A stretch of 64,000 nt of DNA from Sipunculus nudus. Its lineage: Eukaryota; Annelida; Sipuncula; Golfingiida; Sipunculidae. Below, in pieces: positions 11,688 to 24,200 of the stretch. Under the pieces are notes generated by a model. It saw only the letters and a list, made by a program, of their open reading frames with translations. It was not told the DNA's origin and ran no database searches. Both the position numbers and the translations under genes were made by a program. The stretch is taken from the NCBI GenBank assembly GCA_026874595.1, contig CM049308.1, positions 44,587,327 through 44,651,326 of the forward strand, written 5' to 3'. How positions within the stretch are numbered: the first letter of the stretch is position 1; each line of letters begins with the position of its first letter.

Positions 11688-12059
11688 CTGAAAATTAAAT
11701 AATGCACAATTTTAACTGTAGAATTAAGGAGTCACAACAATTTTACTATGAATCACAGAATAAGTTAAAATATGTAAGTGTGTAGAGTTTTTTTGTAAAT
11801 ATCTTGAATTTCTGCAAGCACCCTTTCTGGAATATTTAAATATAAAGGAATGTGTAATCTAGAAATTCAGGTTAAATAACATATGTATTAGCGGTAGGAA
11901 CTGGTTGTAAAAAATGTTTGATGACTGAAAGAAGAAAAATGACAGATGATCGATTATTGCTGTTCTTTTATGTCCCTTCTTTATAACCATGAAATTTGCT
12001 GTCTAGAATTAAACAATATGTTGACAGATTTAACTCAGTCTGACTTGAACATCACACTG

Positions 12060-12215
12060 GAAGATCAAGGTAACAGACAGGTTGTTGACGCTTGTTCACA
12101 GCACAAGGTTTAGTTTTAATGCTGTCTGTTACTTTATGTCTCGTCAGTTTTAGCTCATCTGAGCTATAGTCATGGTCCTTTGTCCGTGGGCTGTCCGTCC
12201 GTTAACATGGCACAT
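12060..12215 (-). repeat. Minisatellite unit plus family-2 3' end (reverse orientation)
   Basis: 12065-12145 holds one unit of the repeat arrayed at 18540-18866 (gcagcacaaggtt...ttaatgctgtctg). It is followed at about 12147 by TAGCTCATCTGAGCTA, then 'tagtcatggtcctttgtccgt', which is the reverse complement of the family-2 right end at 28040-28113. It is a truncated family-2 copy. Sequence to the right, up to 13800, is intron with no clear structure beyond A/T homopolymers. Confidence 0.55.
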
Positions 12216-13829
12216 TTTGAAACCATTGGACCTACAAATCCAAAATTTTGCATACAGTTAGATGTCCCCAAAACTTGTACTATACAGAAAATTGGGTTAC
12301 TTAGACTTAGCTCCTTTGAGAAATTAAGGAAAAACCTCCATTTTCCATTTAAAACCGATTGTTACACTTCAAGACTGCCCTAATATCAAAACCACTGATC
12401 TGTTTTTGATCATATTTATTAGGTTTATTCTTCCATACTTTTTCTATGTATATACCAAAAATTAGGTCAGTATTGCATAATTTGCTGAAGTAATGGGCCT
12501 GAACATAATGCAGCTTGTAAAAAATCAGGAAATATATTTACTCACTTAACATAAGAATAGCTGAAGCCAGAGACTTTTTTCAGGGATATAACTTAATTTA
12601 ATCAAGATTCAATTGTATACTGAGAATTAGATCTGATATTACAAATTTTACATCCAAGTTATTTGCATAAATATAAAATGAGTACCTTAATTTTTGCCTA
12701 ACTTTTGCGATGGCACATTTTTCCCTGTAAGCACTGTTGATTTAATTTTCATATCATGCACATGTAAGGATTTCAGCTTCTAAATTCTGAAATCTGAAAG
12801 GAATTGACCAAATACTAGCTTTTATTTAAGTTTTTATGAGAACATGTCACACCTAGGCTATACTGAAACCCCTTATATGTCCTCTTGTTGACCTTTCAGG
12901 CCAATTAAGCATGCTTGAAGCGAGGCATTCTCTGAGGCCAGCTAGCTCTTGTGTGGCTTATTTGAATTCAGCTGGATCTAACTGTCCAACCTCCCTCTTA
13001 TAGTAGTTGTTTTGGCCAAAAATATAACAATAAACAATAATTTAAAAAAAAAATATTGGTTTATAATAACAAGAAAAATTAATGGAAAAGGAATTTTATA
13101 GTTGATGAGTAGCAGGAAATTACCTTGCAAATACTGATTTTTATGGATCTTCCATGCATGGCCAAAAATGTATTCCAAATGATACCATGAAGTCACCATT
13201 TAGTGTTTTTCATTTCAATCATAAAAATGATAAATAAATAAATAAAATTGTTTACTATTAGGCATCATATGAAACAAATTAATGATAGACAAGGATGCAC
13301 TGATTATATTAAATTAATCTAAATTTCCAGGTCCGTTCAAGGTGTTTTATTTGTTGGTTTATATTTATTACAAAATTTAAAAAAAAAAATGAAATATGTC
13401 AAAATTTAAAATATTACTCAGACAAGTGCTCATTAAAGATGTGAATATGTTTGACTAATGACATTTAGACTCATGGCTGTATCAGCTGTTACATGATACT
13501 AGGTAAATAATCAAAATTTATAGTACCAATTCCTTTATTTCAGTTAATAAAATTAGACATGCCCAACTCCAGTTTGCTCCTTGTACAATATATTGGGTGT
13601 TTTGATCCTTGGGTTATTTTTAACACATGTATTAGCATCATAGCCGAGATTCCTTTTTTTATGCTACATGTTTAAAAAAAAAAAAAAAATGTTAAAATGT
13701 GATAAAAAAATCAGATCTAAGACAAGTTCCCATTATGATGTCTTTAATGTAATAATTTTCATAAATGTTTTGCTATGTTTAGTGTGTAAACAGTGATGTG
13801 ATAGAATTCAAAGGTGAATATAATACTTG

Positions 13830-15570
13830 TATCCCAAGACAAAGTCGGGGATGGTATGGTTAAGGCACGGTTGTGCCACCGCCGTGGCCACCACCACTGC
13901 AGAGACTTCTTAAAGGCAAGATAACTCAAAATATATATCACGGATCTTTACCAAACTTCACATGTGCATAGATATGGGAGAGAGGATGAAGCTTATTTAA
14001 AATTGGGTCATGACTTTTACTACGAGTGTGGCCTTAACCTTGAAAAGGTCCATTTTGGGAGAAAATTGCACAAATTCTTAAATATCTCAAGAAATATTGC
14101 ATGAATTGATCCAAAAATCAACTTGACCGAAGATCTTGGATAGTGTTGTCATTTATCAGAAACTGGTGGCTCCACCTATTATCCTTTTCTTGTTTTTGGG
14201 CTGTTTTATACCCCCATCATTGCCACTTCACAGTACTGTTAGCATTATAAGTCAAAAACAACCTTGACCTTAAATATTGCCGTATATGGTGAAAATCACA
14301 CAAAACCATTAACATCTCATAAGGGATGCATGGACTGGTCCAAAAATCAAATGACAGAAGATCTTGGATAGCTCTGTCTTCTGCGGAAGACAGGTGGTGC
14401 CACCTTCTGTCCTTTTCTTGTTTTTGCCCCTTCTAATACCCCATCATTGCCACTTGACAGTACTGTGAGCATTATAAGTAAAAACTAATGGACAGATTGG
14501 GCTAAAAGTATTCATGTCCACTGATCTTGGATACCTCCATCTTGTATTCAAGACTGGTAGCGCCATCTGCAATCGTTTTTGTGTGGCATCTATCCGTACA
14601 TGTGCTTTGGGTGAAAATTGCTTATAACCTGGGAGGTTCAAGGTATTGGTGTGAAAGTTGGGATGTCCATCCATCTTCTCGAGTTTTCTTGTACAGCTGA
14701 GAGGTGGCGCCACCTACCTTACCATTTAAATAGCATAAATTAATGCTCTTTTCTCAGGAATGATTTGCCAGTTAGGCCTGAAATTGTGCTTGTCCATAGA
14801 TCTTGGATACCTTCATCTTTTTCATGTGGCATTTGTCTGTACATTTGCTTTAGGTGAAAAGTGTTCATATCTGAGGAGCCGTTCAATGTGTTGTTCCGTA
14901 AATTGGGATGTTAATCCATCTAGAAGAGTTTTCTAGTCAACCAGACTGGTGGTGCCACCTACCTTATCATTATCATAGTATAAATTAATGCCCTTATTCA
15001 GGAATGATTTGCAGTATTTGCCTGTACATGTACATGTCCATAGATCCTGGATACCTCAATCTCACATTCAAGACTCCTGGCACTGTCTGCAATCATTTTC
15101 GTGTGGCTTCTATCCATGTAGTTGCTTTAGGTCAAAATTCCTCATATACCAGGAGTCATTCAATGTGGTGGTCTGAAATTTGGCAAGAATATCCACTTTG
15201 GAGAGTTTTCTCTTAAAGCAGACTGGTGGCGTCACCTACCTTACTGTTTTCATAGTATAAATAAATGCCCTTTTCCCAGGAATGATTTTTCGTATTGGCC
15301 TGAAATTGTGCTTGTCCATAGATTTTGGATACCTCCATCTCATATTCAGTTCTGGTGGGTTCCATCTGTACATTAGCTGTACGTGAAAATTGCTCATATC
15401 TGAGGAATTGTTCAATGTGTTGATCTGCAATTTGGCATGTACATCTATCTTGGAGAGTTTGCTCATTAACCAGACAGGTGGGGCCACCTACCTTACTATT
15501 TTAATACTATAAATTAATCCCCTTTTCTCAAGAGTGATTCACCATATTCCCCCATATTAGGTGAAAAATA
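13830..15570 (-). repeat. Family-1 satellite array, reverse orientation
   Basis: At least four units of about 250-275 bp show the palindrome and a conserved right flank 'cctacctta' at about 14702, 14948, 15225 and 15478. AGGTGGCGCCACCT is perfect at 14702-14715 and diverged in the others. Between them are 'tccatagatcttggatacctccatct' type stretches that are the reverse complement of family-1 monomers at 20180-21430. More degraded units with ggtggcaccacc-type cores extend left to about 13860. This lies in intron 2 of the zinc-finger gene. Confidence 0.7.
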
Positions 15571-15982
15571 TTGTTTCACAAGCTGATAGATGGAAGAAAC
15601 CATGGTTGCTTGCCAAGTGTCTATATATGTTGCTGAAGATGGGGGCCTATTCTTAAAGGGGGGGGGGATTACTATGTCTGGGGATAATTATCATTTTTAA
15701 TTATAAATTAAAGCCATAAAACCAGGTACTTACGATTGTTTTTTAAATTTGTGAAATTTGTATATCCTGAATTCTCAACAGTTTTGTTTGACTGAAACTG
15801 AATAAACACAAGACATTGAGTGAATACTTTATAATTGTATTTGAATACGAATACAAATAATCAATAGTTCCATCATGAAAATGAATACAAATACTAATAC
15901 AGGTAAAAAGAAAATATTTGAATGCAAGTGCAAATACTTTCAAAAAGTATTCATGAATTTTTTTAATAAACATTTATTTCAA

Positions 15983-18003
15983 CTAGAATACGGGTAGTCG
16001 ACAAGCGACTACGTGTATCCGCCAAAATCAGAGAAGGACGGGTGAAGTAAGGCATGGATTGAGTGGCAAGGGGATATAGAGTTACATGTGTTAAATATTA
16101 GAATGGATCTCTGCCACATAAACATGATTGTAGGTGGCGCCACCTGTTATTTGAAACTATCCAAGATATATACACAAGCAAAATTTGATGTGGAAAAGTC
16201 AAACCACTGTAGAGATATGAGTGATTTTATCCCACAGCAGACAAACAGATGGACGCTGTGCAAAAATGGCTGCAGGTTGCGCCACCATTTTTGTGTGTTT
16301 TAAAGCTATCCAAGGGCTTCATTTGTGTAAAAAAATTTTCCTGATTGGTTGAATGAGTCCGGAGATATAAGCATGGATGTCTACAGCATGAATGTGAATG
16401 TAGGTGGCACCACCTGTCATAAAATCAAGAAAGCTATGCGGGATGTATAAGCATGCTGAATTTCAGGTAATTTGGTCAAACCACTGCAGGGATATGAGTG
16501 ATTTTAACCAAAGGCAGACAAACAGATGGACGCTGTGTAAAAATGGCTGCAGGTGACGCCACCATTTTAGTGAATGTTATAAAGCTATCCAAGGGCTACA
16601 TTTGTGTAAATTTTTTTTCCTGATTGGTCAAATGGTTCCCGAGATATGAGCTTGGATGTCTGCAGCGTTAACGTGAATGTAGGTGGCGCCACCTGTCATA
16701 AAATCGAGAAAGCTATCTAGGATGTATACGCATGCCGAATTTTAGGTGAATTAGTCAAACCACTGCAGAGATATGAGTGATTTTAACCCCAGGCAGATGA
16801 ACAGATGGACACTGTGCAAACATGGTTGCAGGTGGCGCCGCCTTTTGTTGTGTATGTTATAAAGCTATCCCAGGGCTACATTTGTGTAAATTTTTTTTCC
16901 GGATCGGTCAACCGGTTCCCGAGATATATGGGTTTATGTGTGGAGCATTAACGTGAATGTAGGTGGCGCCACCTGTCATAAAATCATGAAAGCTATCTAT
17001 GATGTATACGCATGCCGATTTTTAGGTGAATTAGTCAAACCACTGCAGAGATATGAGTGATTTTAACCCCAGGCAGATGAACAAATGGACACTGTGCAAA
17101 CATGGTTGCAGGTGGCACCACCTTTTGTTGTGTATGTTATAAAGCATTCCCAGGGCTACATTTGTGTAAAAAATTTTTCCGGATCGGTCAAACGGTTCCT
17201 GAGATATAAGGGTTTATGTGTGTAGCGTTAACGTGAATGTAGGTGGCGCCACCTGTCATAAAATCGAGAAAGCTATCTAGGATGTATACACATGCCGAAT
17301 TTTAGGTGAATTAGTCAAACCACTGCAGAGATATGAGTGATTTTAACCCCAGGCAGATGAACAGATGGACACTGTGCAAACATGGTTGCAGGTGGCGCCA
17401 CCTTTTGTTGTGTATGTTATAAAGCTATCCCAGGGCTACATTTGTGTAAAATTTTTTTCCGGATCGGTCAAACGGTTCCCGTGATATATGGGTTTATGTG
17501 TGGAGCGTTAACGTGAATGTAGGTGGCGCCACCTGTCATAAAATCGAGAAAGCTATCTAGGATGTATACGCATGCCGAATTTTAGGGGAATTAGTCAAAC
17601 CACTGCAGAGATATGAGTGATTTTAACCCCAGGCAGATGAACAGATGGACACTGTGCAAACATGGTTGCAGGTGGCGCCACCTTTTGTTGTGTATGTTAT
17701 AAAGCTATCCCAGGGCTACATTTGTGTAAATTTTTTTTCCGGATCGGTCAAACGGTTCCCGAGATATATGGGTTTATGTGTGGAAACAGACGCACAAACG
17801 GACGCTGGGCAGAGACGAAAGGTCAGAGGTCAAGGTCACTTGGTTAGGCACCAGTTCACATGTGACCCGATAATTTGTGTAAGTTTCGGAAAAATCTGTC
17901 CAGTAGTCTCAGAGGAGTTCTCCGGAAACGAACGCGGCGGCGGCGGTGGCGGCGGAACCCGGTCAAAAACATAGTATCCGCAAAACTTCGTTTTGGCGGA
18001 TAC
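15983..18003 (+). mobile_element. Family-1 element: hairpin-ended, satellite-bearing
   Basis: The left end 'ctagaatacggg' is followed by hairpin GTAGTCG-acaag-CGACTAC (15994-16012) and GTATCCGCCAAAA (16015-16027). The right end is a strong hairpin, GTATCCGCAAAAC-ttc-GTTTTGGCGGATAC (17974-18003), whose right arm is the inverse of the left-end block. The ends therefore carry subterminal inverted repeats. The centre is a 280-bp tandem array. No obvious target duplication or coding frame was found. Subterminal inverted repeats, a terminal hairpin, a central tandem array and absence of target duplication are the published hallmarks of Helentron-associated elements (HINE/DINE-1 type). That assignment is inference, because no replication-helicase gene is present. 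Related left ends occur near 20300, 25252, 53290 and 54925, and a related right end near 29560. Confidence 0.7.
16132..17784 (+). repeat. 280-bp dimeric tandem repeat, ~6 units
   Basis: AGGTGGCGCCACCT or close variants mark unit starts at 16132, 16402, 16681, 16961, 17241 and 17521; the last four are exactly 280 bp apart. A second copy of the palindrome sits about 149 bp into each unit (for example 17390 and 17670, both perfect). The two halves share an order of words (aaagctatc..agg, gtcaaac..ttcc, gagatat) and so look like diverged monomers of about 140 bp. The three right-hand units are nearly identical, which suggests recent amplification or homogenisation. Confidence 0.9.
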
Positions 18004-18539
18004 AATTATATTATTTAAAAAAAATCTTTTCAGATGATACTATTAGTATTTTTTAATTAAAATTATATTTGGTCCAATAATTGCAATTAATTTTTAATAA
18101 ATATATTTTTAAATTATAGTTTAACTCTCATAAAATTTGTGCTTGTGCTACTCTTGGTTATAGGTAACCTGCAATTATTAATAAAAACTGTATAAAAAAA
18201 ATAATAACATGACTTATCGTGGACATTTTTTTTCAAATACTTCTGCTGCAATGTAGATAAAGTTATTAGGCCAAGTCAAAACCTGTGTTACAATAGCACT
18301 CCAAATGTAAATAATATATTATAACATCAGCCCTCTTCCCTCTCCAAGGATTTTATCCTAATCTTTACCTAACTTGAGTTATACACCATCATCCTCATAA
18401 ATCAGCTTACATTACCACACAAAACCAACATTTGTCTACCCCTTTTTCCAAATCATATTTTATGATCACAAATAACAGCTGAGCACCATGACCAATAGGT
18501 CCCTTGATATATCATTGACAGATTAGAATTTTTTTTGGA

Positions 18540-18866
18540 TAATATGACTATTTTGCGAGTAACAGCCAGATTGTTGCCGCATGTTCGCAGCACAAGGCTC
18601 AGTTTACACTTTTAGTGCTGTCTGCTACTGAGTGATTAGAGGTTTTTTTGCAAGTAACAGCAGGGTTGTTGATGCTTGTTTGCAGCACAAGGTTAAGTTT
18701 TAATGCTGTCTGCTACTGTGTGTCTCGTCATTTTTATATATTTGACAGGATTAGAATGTTTTTTGGATAATATGACTTTTGCAAGTAACGCCTATTGAAA
18801 CTTGTTTGCAGCACAAGGTTCAGTATAAATGCTGTCTGCTACTGTGTGTCTCTTCATTTTTTATAT
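18540..18866 (+). repeat. Minisatellite interrupted by an LTR
   Basis: Three to four imperfect units of about 90-120 bp, each with 'gcaagtaac', 'ttgttgcagcacaaggtt' and 'ttaatgctgtctgctactgtgtgtctc'. Each unit opens 'tttgacaggattagaat...tttggataatatgac'. The array stops at 18866, where an LTR begins, and resumes at 19636 on its other side (ATAT duplicated), so the LTR inserted into it. Confidence 0.75.
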
Positions 18867-19635
18867 TGTTACGGAAACTAATTGAAACAGATCACGTATG
18901 GGTGATGAACACAAATTCTGTAATGGAGATAAAAAAATAATCAGATTCTGTAACACTAGGCAGCGTGAAATGTCTAGGGGAATGAATAAAGAAGTCAGTG
19001 TTTTTTTGTTAACAAACAAAAAAAAATCAATACAATTATACATTCAGCGGTATAGCAACAAGTCAATACAATCACAGAGAAAATAATGTGCACAGTACCT
19101 GGATACCAACATCACAACGATAAGTCCTTTAAATGTAAACTCTTGGAGAATGACAGTCAAATGGAAAGTTCTTGCAACAACCCAGAAAGTAAACTGAAGT
19201 CCAAATGCATAAAATCAATGAGAAAGTCTTTGAAACTCTATAATTGCAGCATTCGTCGGATAAGGTCCTAGAATCTGACACATGCTTCTGCGTCCGCTGG
19301 AATCTTCTCTGCTCTCTGCCCTCCTGTTCTAAAACACAGCCACTTTATATACCTTCACACCCCAAGCCGAGATTTTTCCACTTCTCGAACAGTCTTAAGG
19401 ATCTTGCACAACACAGTAAAATACTCGTTTCAGGAATTCTCTAGAAAGACATCGCCGTGCCTATACACACCAAGGTGTACATGTGATCTTGCGACCAGGT
19501 GTGAAACATCAAGGCTTACATGACAACAAGAGTTCAACCAGAAGTGATTAAACATAGAATGTAATATGTGGCCAAAATTGAGTGCCACAACAGGAGTTAC
19601 GCCCGTGTCACATAATAAAAAGAGCACCTGTAACA
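18867..19635 (-). mobile_element. Solo LTR, copy 1
   Basis: A 769-bp sequence begins TGTTACGG and ends CTGTAACA, and is flanked by ATAT on both sides (18863-18866; 19636-19639). Sense transcription is on the minus strand: read that way, 'gaaggtatataaagtgg' gives a TATA box (19351-19344) as in the copies at 51814 and 63575. No internal region, primer site or second LTR adjoins it, so it is a solo LTR left by recombination. It sits in intron 2 of the zinc-finger gene in the gene's own orientation, so its promoter could in principle give an intragenic sense transcript. Confidence 0.8.
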
Positions 19636-20690
19636 ATATCTTTGACAGGATTATAATATTTTTTGGGATAATATGACTATTTTGCAAGTAACGGCAGGGT
19701 TGTTGCTCTTGTTGGCAGCACTAGGTTATGTTTTAATGCTTTCTGCATACTGTAAATTCTCTATTATAATATGCATTTCTATTATAAGCCGCACCTTATA
19801 AGACGTAGACTTGTCCGTTTCCTGTCCCCTATGCACTGAGAAAAAGAAAACCCCCTTTAAAGTCGCACCTGGAATTCTGGTGCATGAACCTATACCAGCT
19901 GGAGCCATTCAAGTGGCCAGAGATCGTTGGCTGATCCATGATAATATAAATTCAATGATGATAAATTTGTGAGAAAGAGAAAGGATTATTATATCAAACA
20001 AAGCCTACAGGCCTTATGCAAACCTTTGCAATGGGATATACATCAGGTATAATGCTTCCATGCTGGACCATTACTTTTCAAGTACATGTGTGACATGTGT
20101 AAGTACACTGCAAGCACTGAACATTTTGAACCTGAGTGCATGCACCAATTATACAAATATCACAGCTGAAATAAAAGCATAGGTGCACAGAAAAAAAAAA
20201 TGAATGTAAGTGGCACCACCACTCATGAGAAAGCAATTAATGATGTATAGACATAAACAATATCAGGCTTCAAACAGCTCTTTGGCTATGTGCAAAGATG
20301 CATGAAACAACCAGATACAGGTAGTCAAAAAACGACAATGTGTATCCACCTAAATCAGAGCAGTACAGGTGAAGTGAGGCATGGATTGAGTGGTAAGGGG
20401 AAATAGAGTGAAAAGGATGTCTGCCATGTTTATGATTGTAGGATGCACAACCAGAGGCCAATACTGCATATCACTCCTGAAAAAAAGGGCATTACTTTAT
20501 TCAACAAAAAAGGAATGGTAAGTGGTGCTACCGTTCTGTTTTAGGAGAAAACTTTCCAAGATGGATGAACATGCCAAATTTCAGACTAATACCTTGACCC
20601 ACTCCTGAGATATCAGCAATTTTCACCATATGCACATGTACAAATAGACACCATGGGAATACAATTGCAGATGGCACCACCAGTCTTGAG
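19636..20690. repeat. Duplicated segment, left copy (pairs with 52615-53645)
   Basis: Together with the LTR before it, this stretch is collinear and highly similar to 52615-53645. Landmarks shared in order are 'gcagcactaggttatg', 'ccgcaccttataagac', 'gaattctggtgcatgaacc', 'gcatgcaccaatt' and a degenerate family-1 left end (ggtagtcaaa...gtgtatccacc, about 20311). Similarity stops near 20690 in family-1 monomers. The segment has no gene. Confidence 0.8.
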
Positions 20691-21430
20691 TATAAGAGGG
20701 AGGAGTCCAAGATCTATGGATATGCACCATTTCAGGCCAGTACTGCAAATCACTCCCGAGAAATGGGCAATAATCTATTCTTTGAAAACCAGAAGCTAGG
20801 TGGCGCCACCTATCTGGTTTATATGACAACTTTCAAAGATGGATGAACATGCTAAATTTCAGAAAAATACCTTGACCTACTCCTGAGATATGGACAATTT
20901 TCACCCAAAGCGCATGTACAGATGGATGCCACAGGAAAAACCATTGCAGATGGTGCCACCAGTCTTGAGTACAAGATGGAGGAGTCCAAGATCTATTGAT
21001 AAGCACAATTTCATGCCAATACTGCAAATCACTCTAGAGAAAAGGGCATTAATTTATTCTACAAAAACAGAACAGTAAGTGGCGCCATCTATCTGCTTTA
21101 TGAGAACGCTTTCCAAGATGGATGAACATGCCAATCTTCAGAGCAATATCTTGACCCATTCCTGAGATATGAGCAATTTCACCCAATGCACATGTACGGA
21201 TGGATGCCACAGGAAAACGAATGCAGATGGCACCACCAGTCTTGAGTACAAGAGGAAGGAGTCCAAGATATATGGATATGCACAATTTCAGGCCAATGCT
21301 CAAATCACTCCTGAAAAAAGAGCATTTATTTATTTTACAAAAACAAAGGTAGGTTGCACCACCTGTATGGTTTACAAGCAAACTTTCCAAGATGGATGAA
21401 CATGCCAAACTTCAGAAATTTCAAATTTCA
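20690..21430 (+). repeat. Family-1 monomer array
   Basis: Alternating monomers of about 140-150 bp. One type reads 'ccaagatggatgaacatgccaaa...ttgacccactcctgagatat', the other 'gtccaagatctatggatatgcac...aaatcactcctgagaaaaggg'. They are joined by AGGTGGCGCCACCT (perfect at 20798-20811) or variants near 20670, 20950, 21080, 21228 and 21352. This is intron sequence. Several short open frames here are by-products of the repeat. Confidence 0.75.
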
Positions 21431-22017
21431 AGGTCCCTACTTGAAATAACTTTGAATTAAACAGACTTGCATTGACTCGTTTAAAAAATACAATGAACCT
21501 ACCATGAAAACACAACAAGAAGCTGTTATAGTAGTCAGACTGCAGCACATAGGCCTCTTCCAATCCTGGCACTGTGCCAAAGCTATTTATAAAGCTGACA
21601 TCATCTTTGCTAATGGTCAACATCCAGGCACAGGCAAACCTTGGCAATCTGCCAATGGTAAACCAAGTGCTGCCTTCTGTAAACAAAAGTGGTCCCTACT
21701 GAAAAAAACTTTTAAATAAATTTTCCCAATACAAAATGCTTTTCAGCTGACTTTAAAAAAAAAAAAAAGAAATCAGGAATATAATGCAAAATTATAATAC
21801 AGATATATCTCATTGATGGCAAAATCTTGAATTAAGTTGAGTAGGGATACCAATAATTTATAATCCATGTACAGTTGTCTTTATATAGCCACAGAGAGCT
21901 GAATATCCATGATTGTTACATTGCCTGGTATGATGAACAACTTAAATCATAATTAAATCTAATATTTTTAAAAGCTTTTAAAAAAACTTTCTTGTCAATA
22001 TTTACCAAAGATAACCT

Positions 22018-23145
22018 GAAATCTAAATGTCTAGTGGTATGATGTAACAGATGCTGATAAACTGGTGCCAGGCTAGATGTAACAGCATCACACCGCTAAC
22101 ATACATGGTAAAATTACTCAATTCAATCTCCATAATTCAGCCATGCAAAAATCATTCATGTGGAACCATTAATGAAAATTGTTATAAGAATTATTGTGGG
22201 GATTTTTCTTGTAAAATATTTAATAAACTGGCTTCAGGGGCATCAGTCGAAAAATGTTTCGCAGGTTTATACCTCATATAGGAAGATACAGCAAACTGGC
22301 TAAGTTCAGCTTCCTGTAACTCAGCCAAAAAGCACTGGACCAAAACCATTTGCACAAACTTGAATTATCATTATCTGAGGATAATTAATGTGTGAGATTT
22401 AAAAATTTGGCCCAGTGCTTTTTGAGAAGAAGATCTTTGTAGCCACTGAGCTTAAATTGGCTGTTATTGCATATGACTATATTCAGCTTCCCATAACCCA
22501 GCCAAAAGTCACTGAACAGAGACCAATTGAACAAACTTCAGAAAACACTACCCTAAGATCATTTCTGTGCGATATTAAACATTTTGGGCATATGGTTTCA
22601 GAGAAGAAGTTTTTTCTAGCCCTCAGTGTGATACAGACACTGATGACCCCGCACAAAAAAGGCCGCTGCAGGTGGCACCACAAATACCTCGATTTCAGAT
22701 ATGACCTATGTGACCAACATTGGCATAAAATTTGGTAAAGACAGATCCAGCCGTTTCTCAGATTGAAATTTTAATATGCTTTTTTGGACAGATGACAAAG
22801 TGCAACCTCCTGTAACTCAGCCAAAAATCTCTGAACTGGAACCATTCGAACAAACTTTAGAGAGATTGTTCCAGGAATCATTTCTGTGAAATATTGGACA
22901 ATTTGGCTGGACAGAAGAAGATATGTAAAGCTTTTTTAGCCTTTTCCCTATAAAATCTAAGAACATGCAGTTAGAAAAAAATAAACAAAATCCGATAAGA
23001 GTTTTTTTTAGATGACTGATTATTTGCAAAAAAATTGGTGGTGCTAGCTCCTGCCATTTTTGAGATAGCTATGGTTAACGTACAGACGACGCTTGTTAAA
23101 CGCCGCACAACGCCGCACCATCGCATAAGCTCACAGGTTCGCTAA
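22018..23145 (+). repeat. Family-3 dispersed repeat, copy B
   Basis: Collinear with 780-1870, including the start 'gatgctgataaactggtgccaggctagatg', the internal 'taactcagccaaaa' units and the end 'aagctcacaggttcgctaaaa'. Family-2 monomer sequence (acaggtggctccaccag) follows directly at 23152, so this copy is probably inserted in a family-2 unit. No coding frame. Confidence 0.7.
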
Positions 23146-23149
23146 AAAT

Positions 23150-24200
23150 ACAGGTGGCTCCACCAGTTTGAAGGAACTGATGGGACACTCCATGATCAAT
23201 ATTCATGCAAAGAATCATGGTGATCAATGCAGTAGTTATTCAGATACTGAAGGAGGTTATAAAAGCTACACAGGGCAATATGATTTGGAGCCCTGGCAAG
23301 TTAACGTAACATTCTTGTTAGTATCTGGGTGGAAGAGGTCATGCTACAGTATTTCAAGGTTACCACAGTTATTCCCCATGCATTAATAATAAGGGCAGCA
23401 AATCAGACATAAAATACAAAAGAGGCATATTTCTTATCCAATATCTATTTCTAAGGAGATCTTGACATACACCATCAAAACAGGGATTGTTAAAGCTGAT
23501 CAGTTTTACTGGAAAGGACATCATCTGGATAATGGAAAATTCACAAGCAATGAAATTCAGGTATGTATGTAGACGTAGCATTCAATAAAATATATTTACT
23601 CGGTGTTTGTTATTTCTCATAATTTATATATTCTCTGAAATAATATTAATAAAACAATGAGGATGTATTTTGTCCATATGCCGGTTTGAATGACTGAACG
23701 CCTCCGCTCTGTAGTGCCAGGCCTCATAATTTATATGCTCTCTTTTAAATAATAATAATAAAAAAATAAAAACATCTATCAAACTATGGTAGATGTGTTA
23801 TTTTTAGAAAATTCACTGGCTGTGCATGGAGGTGCGTAGCAGCAACACTAGATGCATGTGCATAGCAGCCAAAGAAGAAATAAATTTTCATGATGATGAG
23901 GTCAGTTGGAAATATGAGCTTTTATACAATGTAAAGGATGACTTTGTCAGAATTGATCAATAAGGTGTTTTCAAGGAGAGACACACGACCCTATCAATGT
24001 ATATATTTTAATTAGGAGGGAAATTGACAGAGGCAGTCACATATTTGTTTTGAAAAGCAATTACCCAAGTTACCAGGTTGCCAGGTGATAATGTTAGGCA
24101 ATATAAATAGTTTATGCTGGGGGTTTAGTTAAAGTGACACGGTTAATTTGTGGGCCTAATATGTCGTCAATGGATGATGTTTGTATCCCGTTTGACTTAC
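23150..24200. other. Intron: family-2 fragment, then unique sequence
   Basis: 23150-23300 is one family-2 monomer (ccaccagt...gaactgatgggacactcc). The rest, up to the donor of exon 2 at 24200, is AT-rich intron with no gene seen. Confidence 0.5.

Noticed and set aside
12180-12383. Short open frame after the TAGCTCATCTGAGCTA dyad
   Set aside because: It lies in a truncated family-2-type repeat and shows no protein similarity.
16132-17784. Regular repeats that might suggest a CRISPR-like array
   Set aside because: Units are 280 bp and tandem without unique spacers, in an animal genome with an LTR-rich context. This is satellite DNA.
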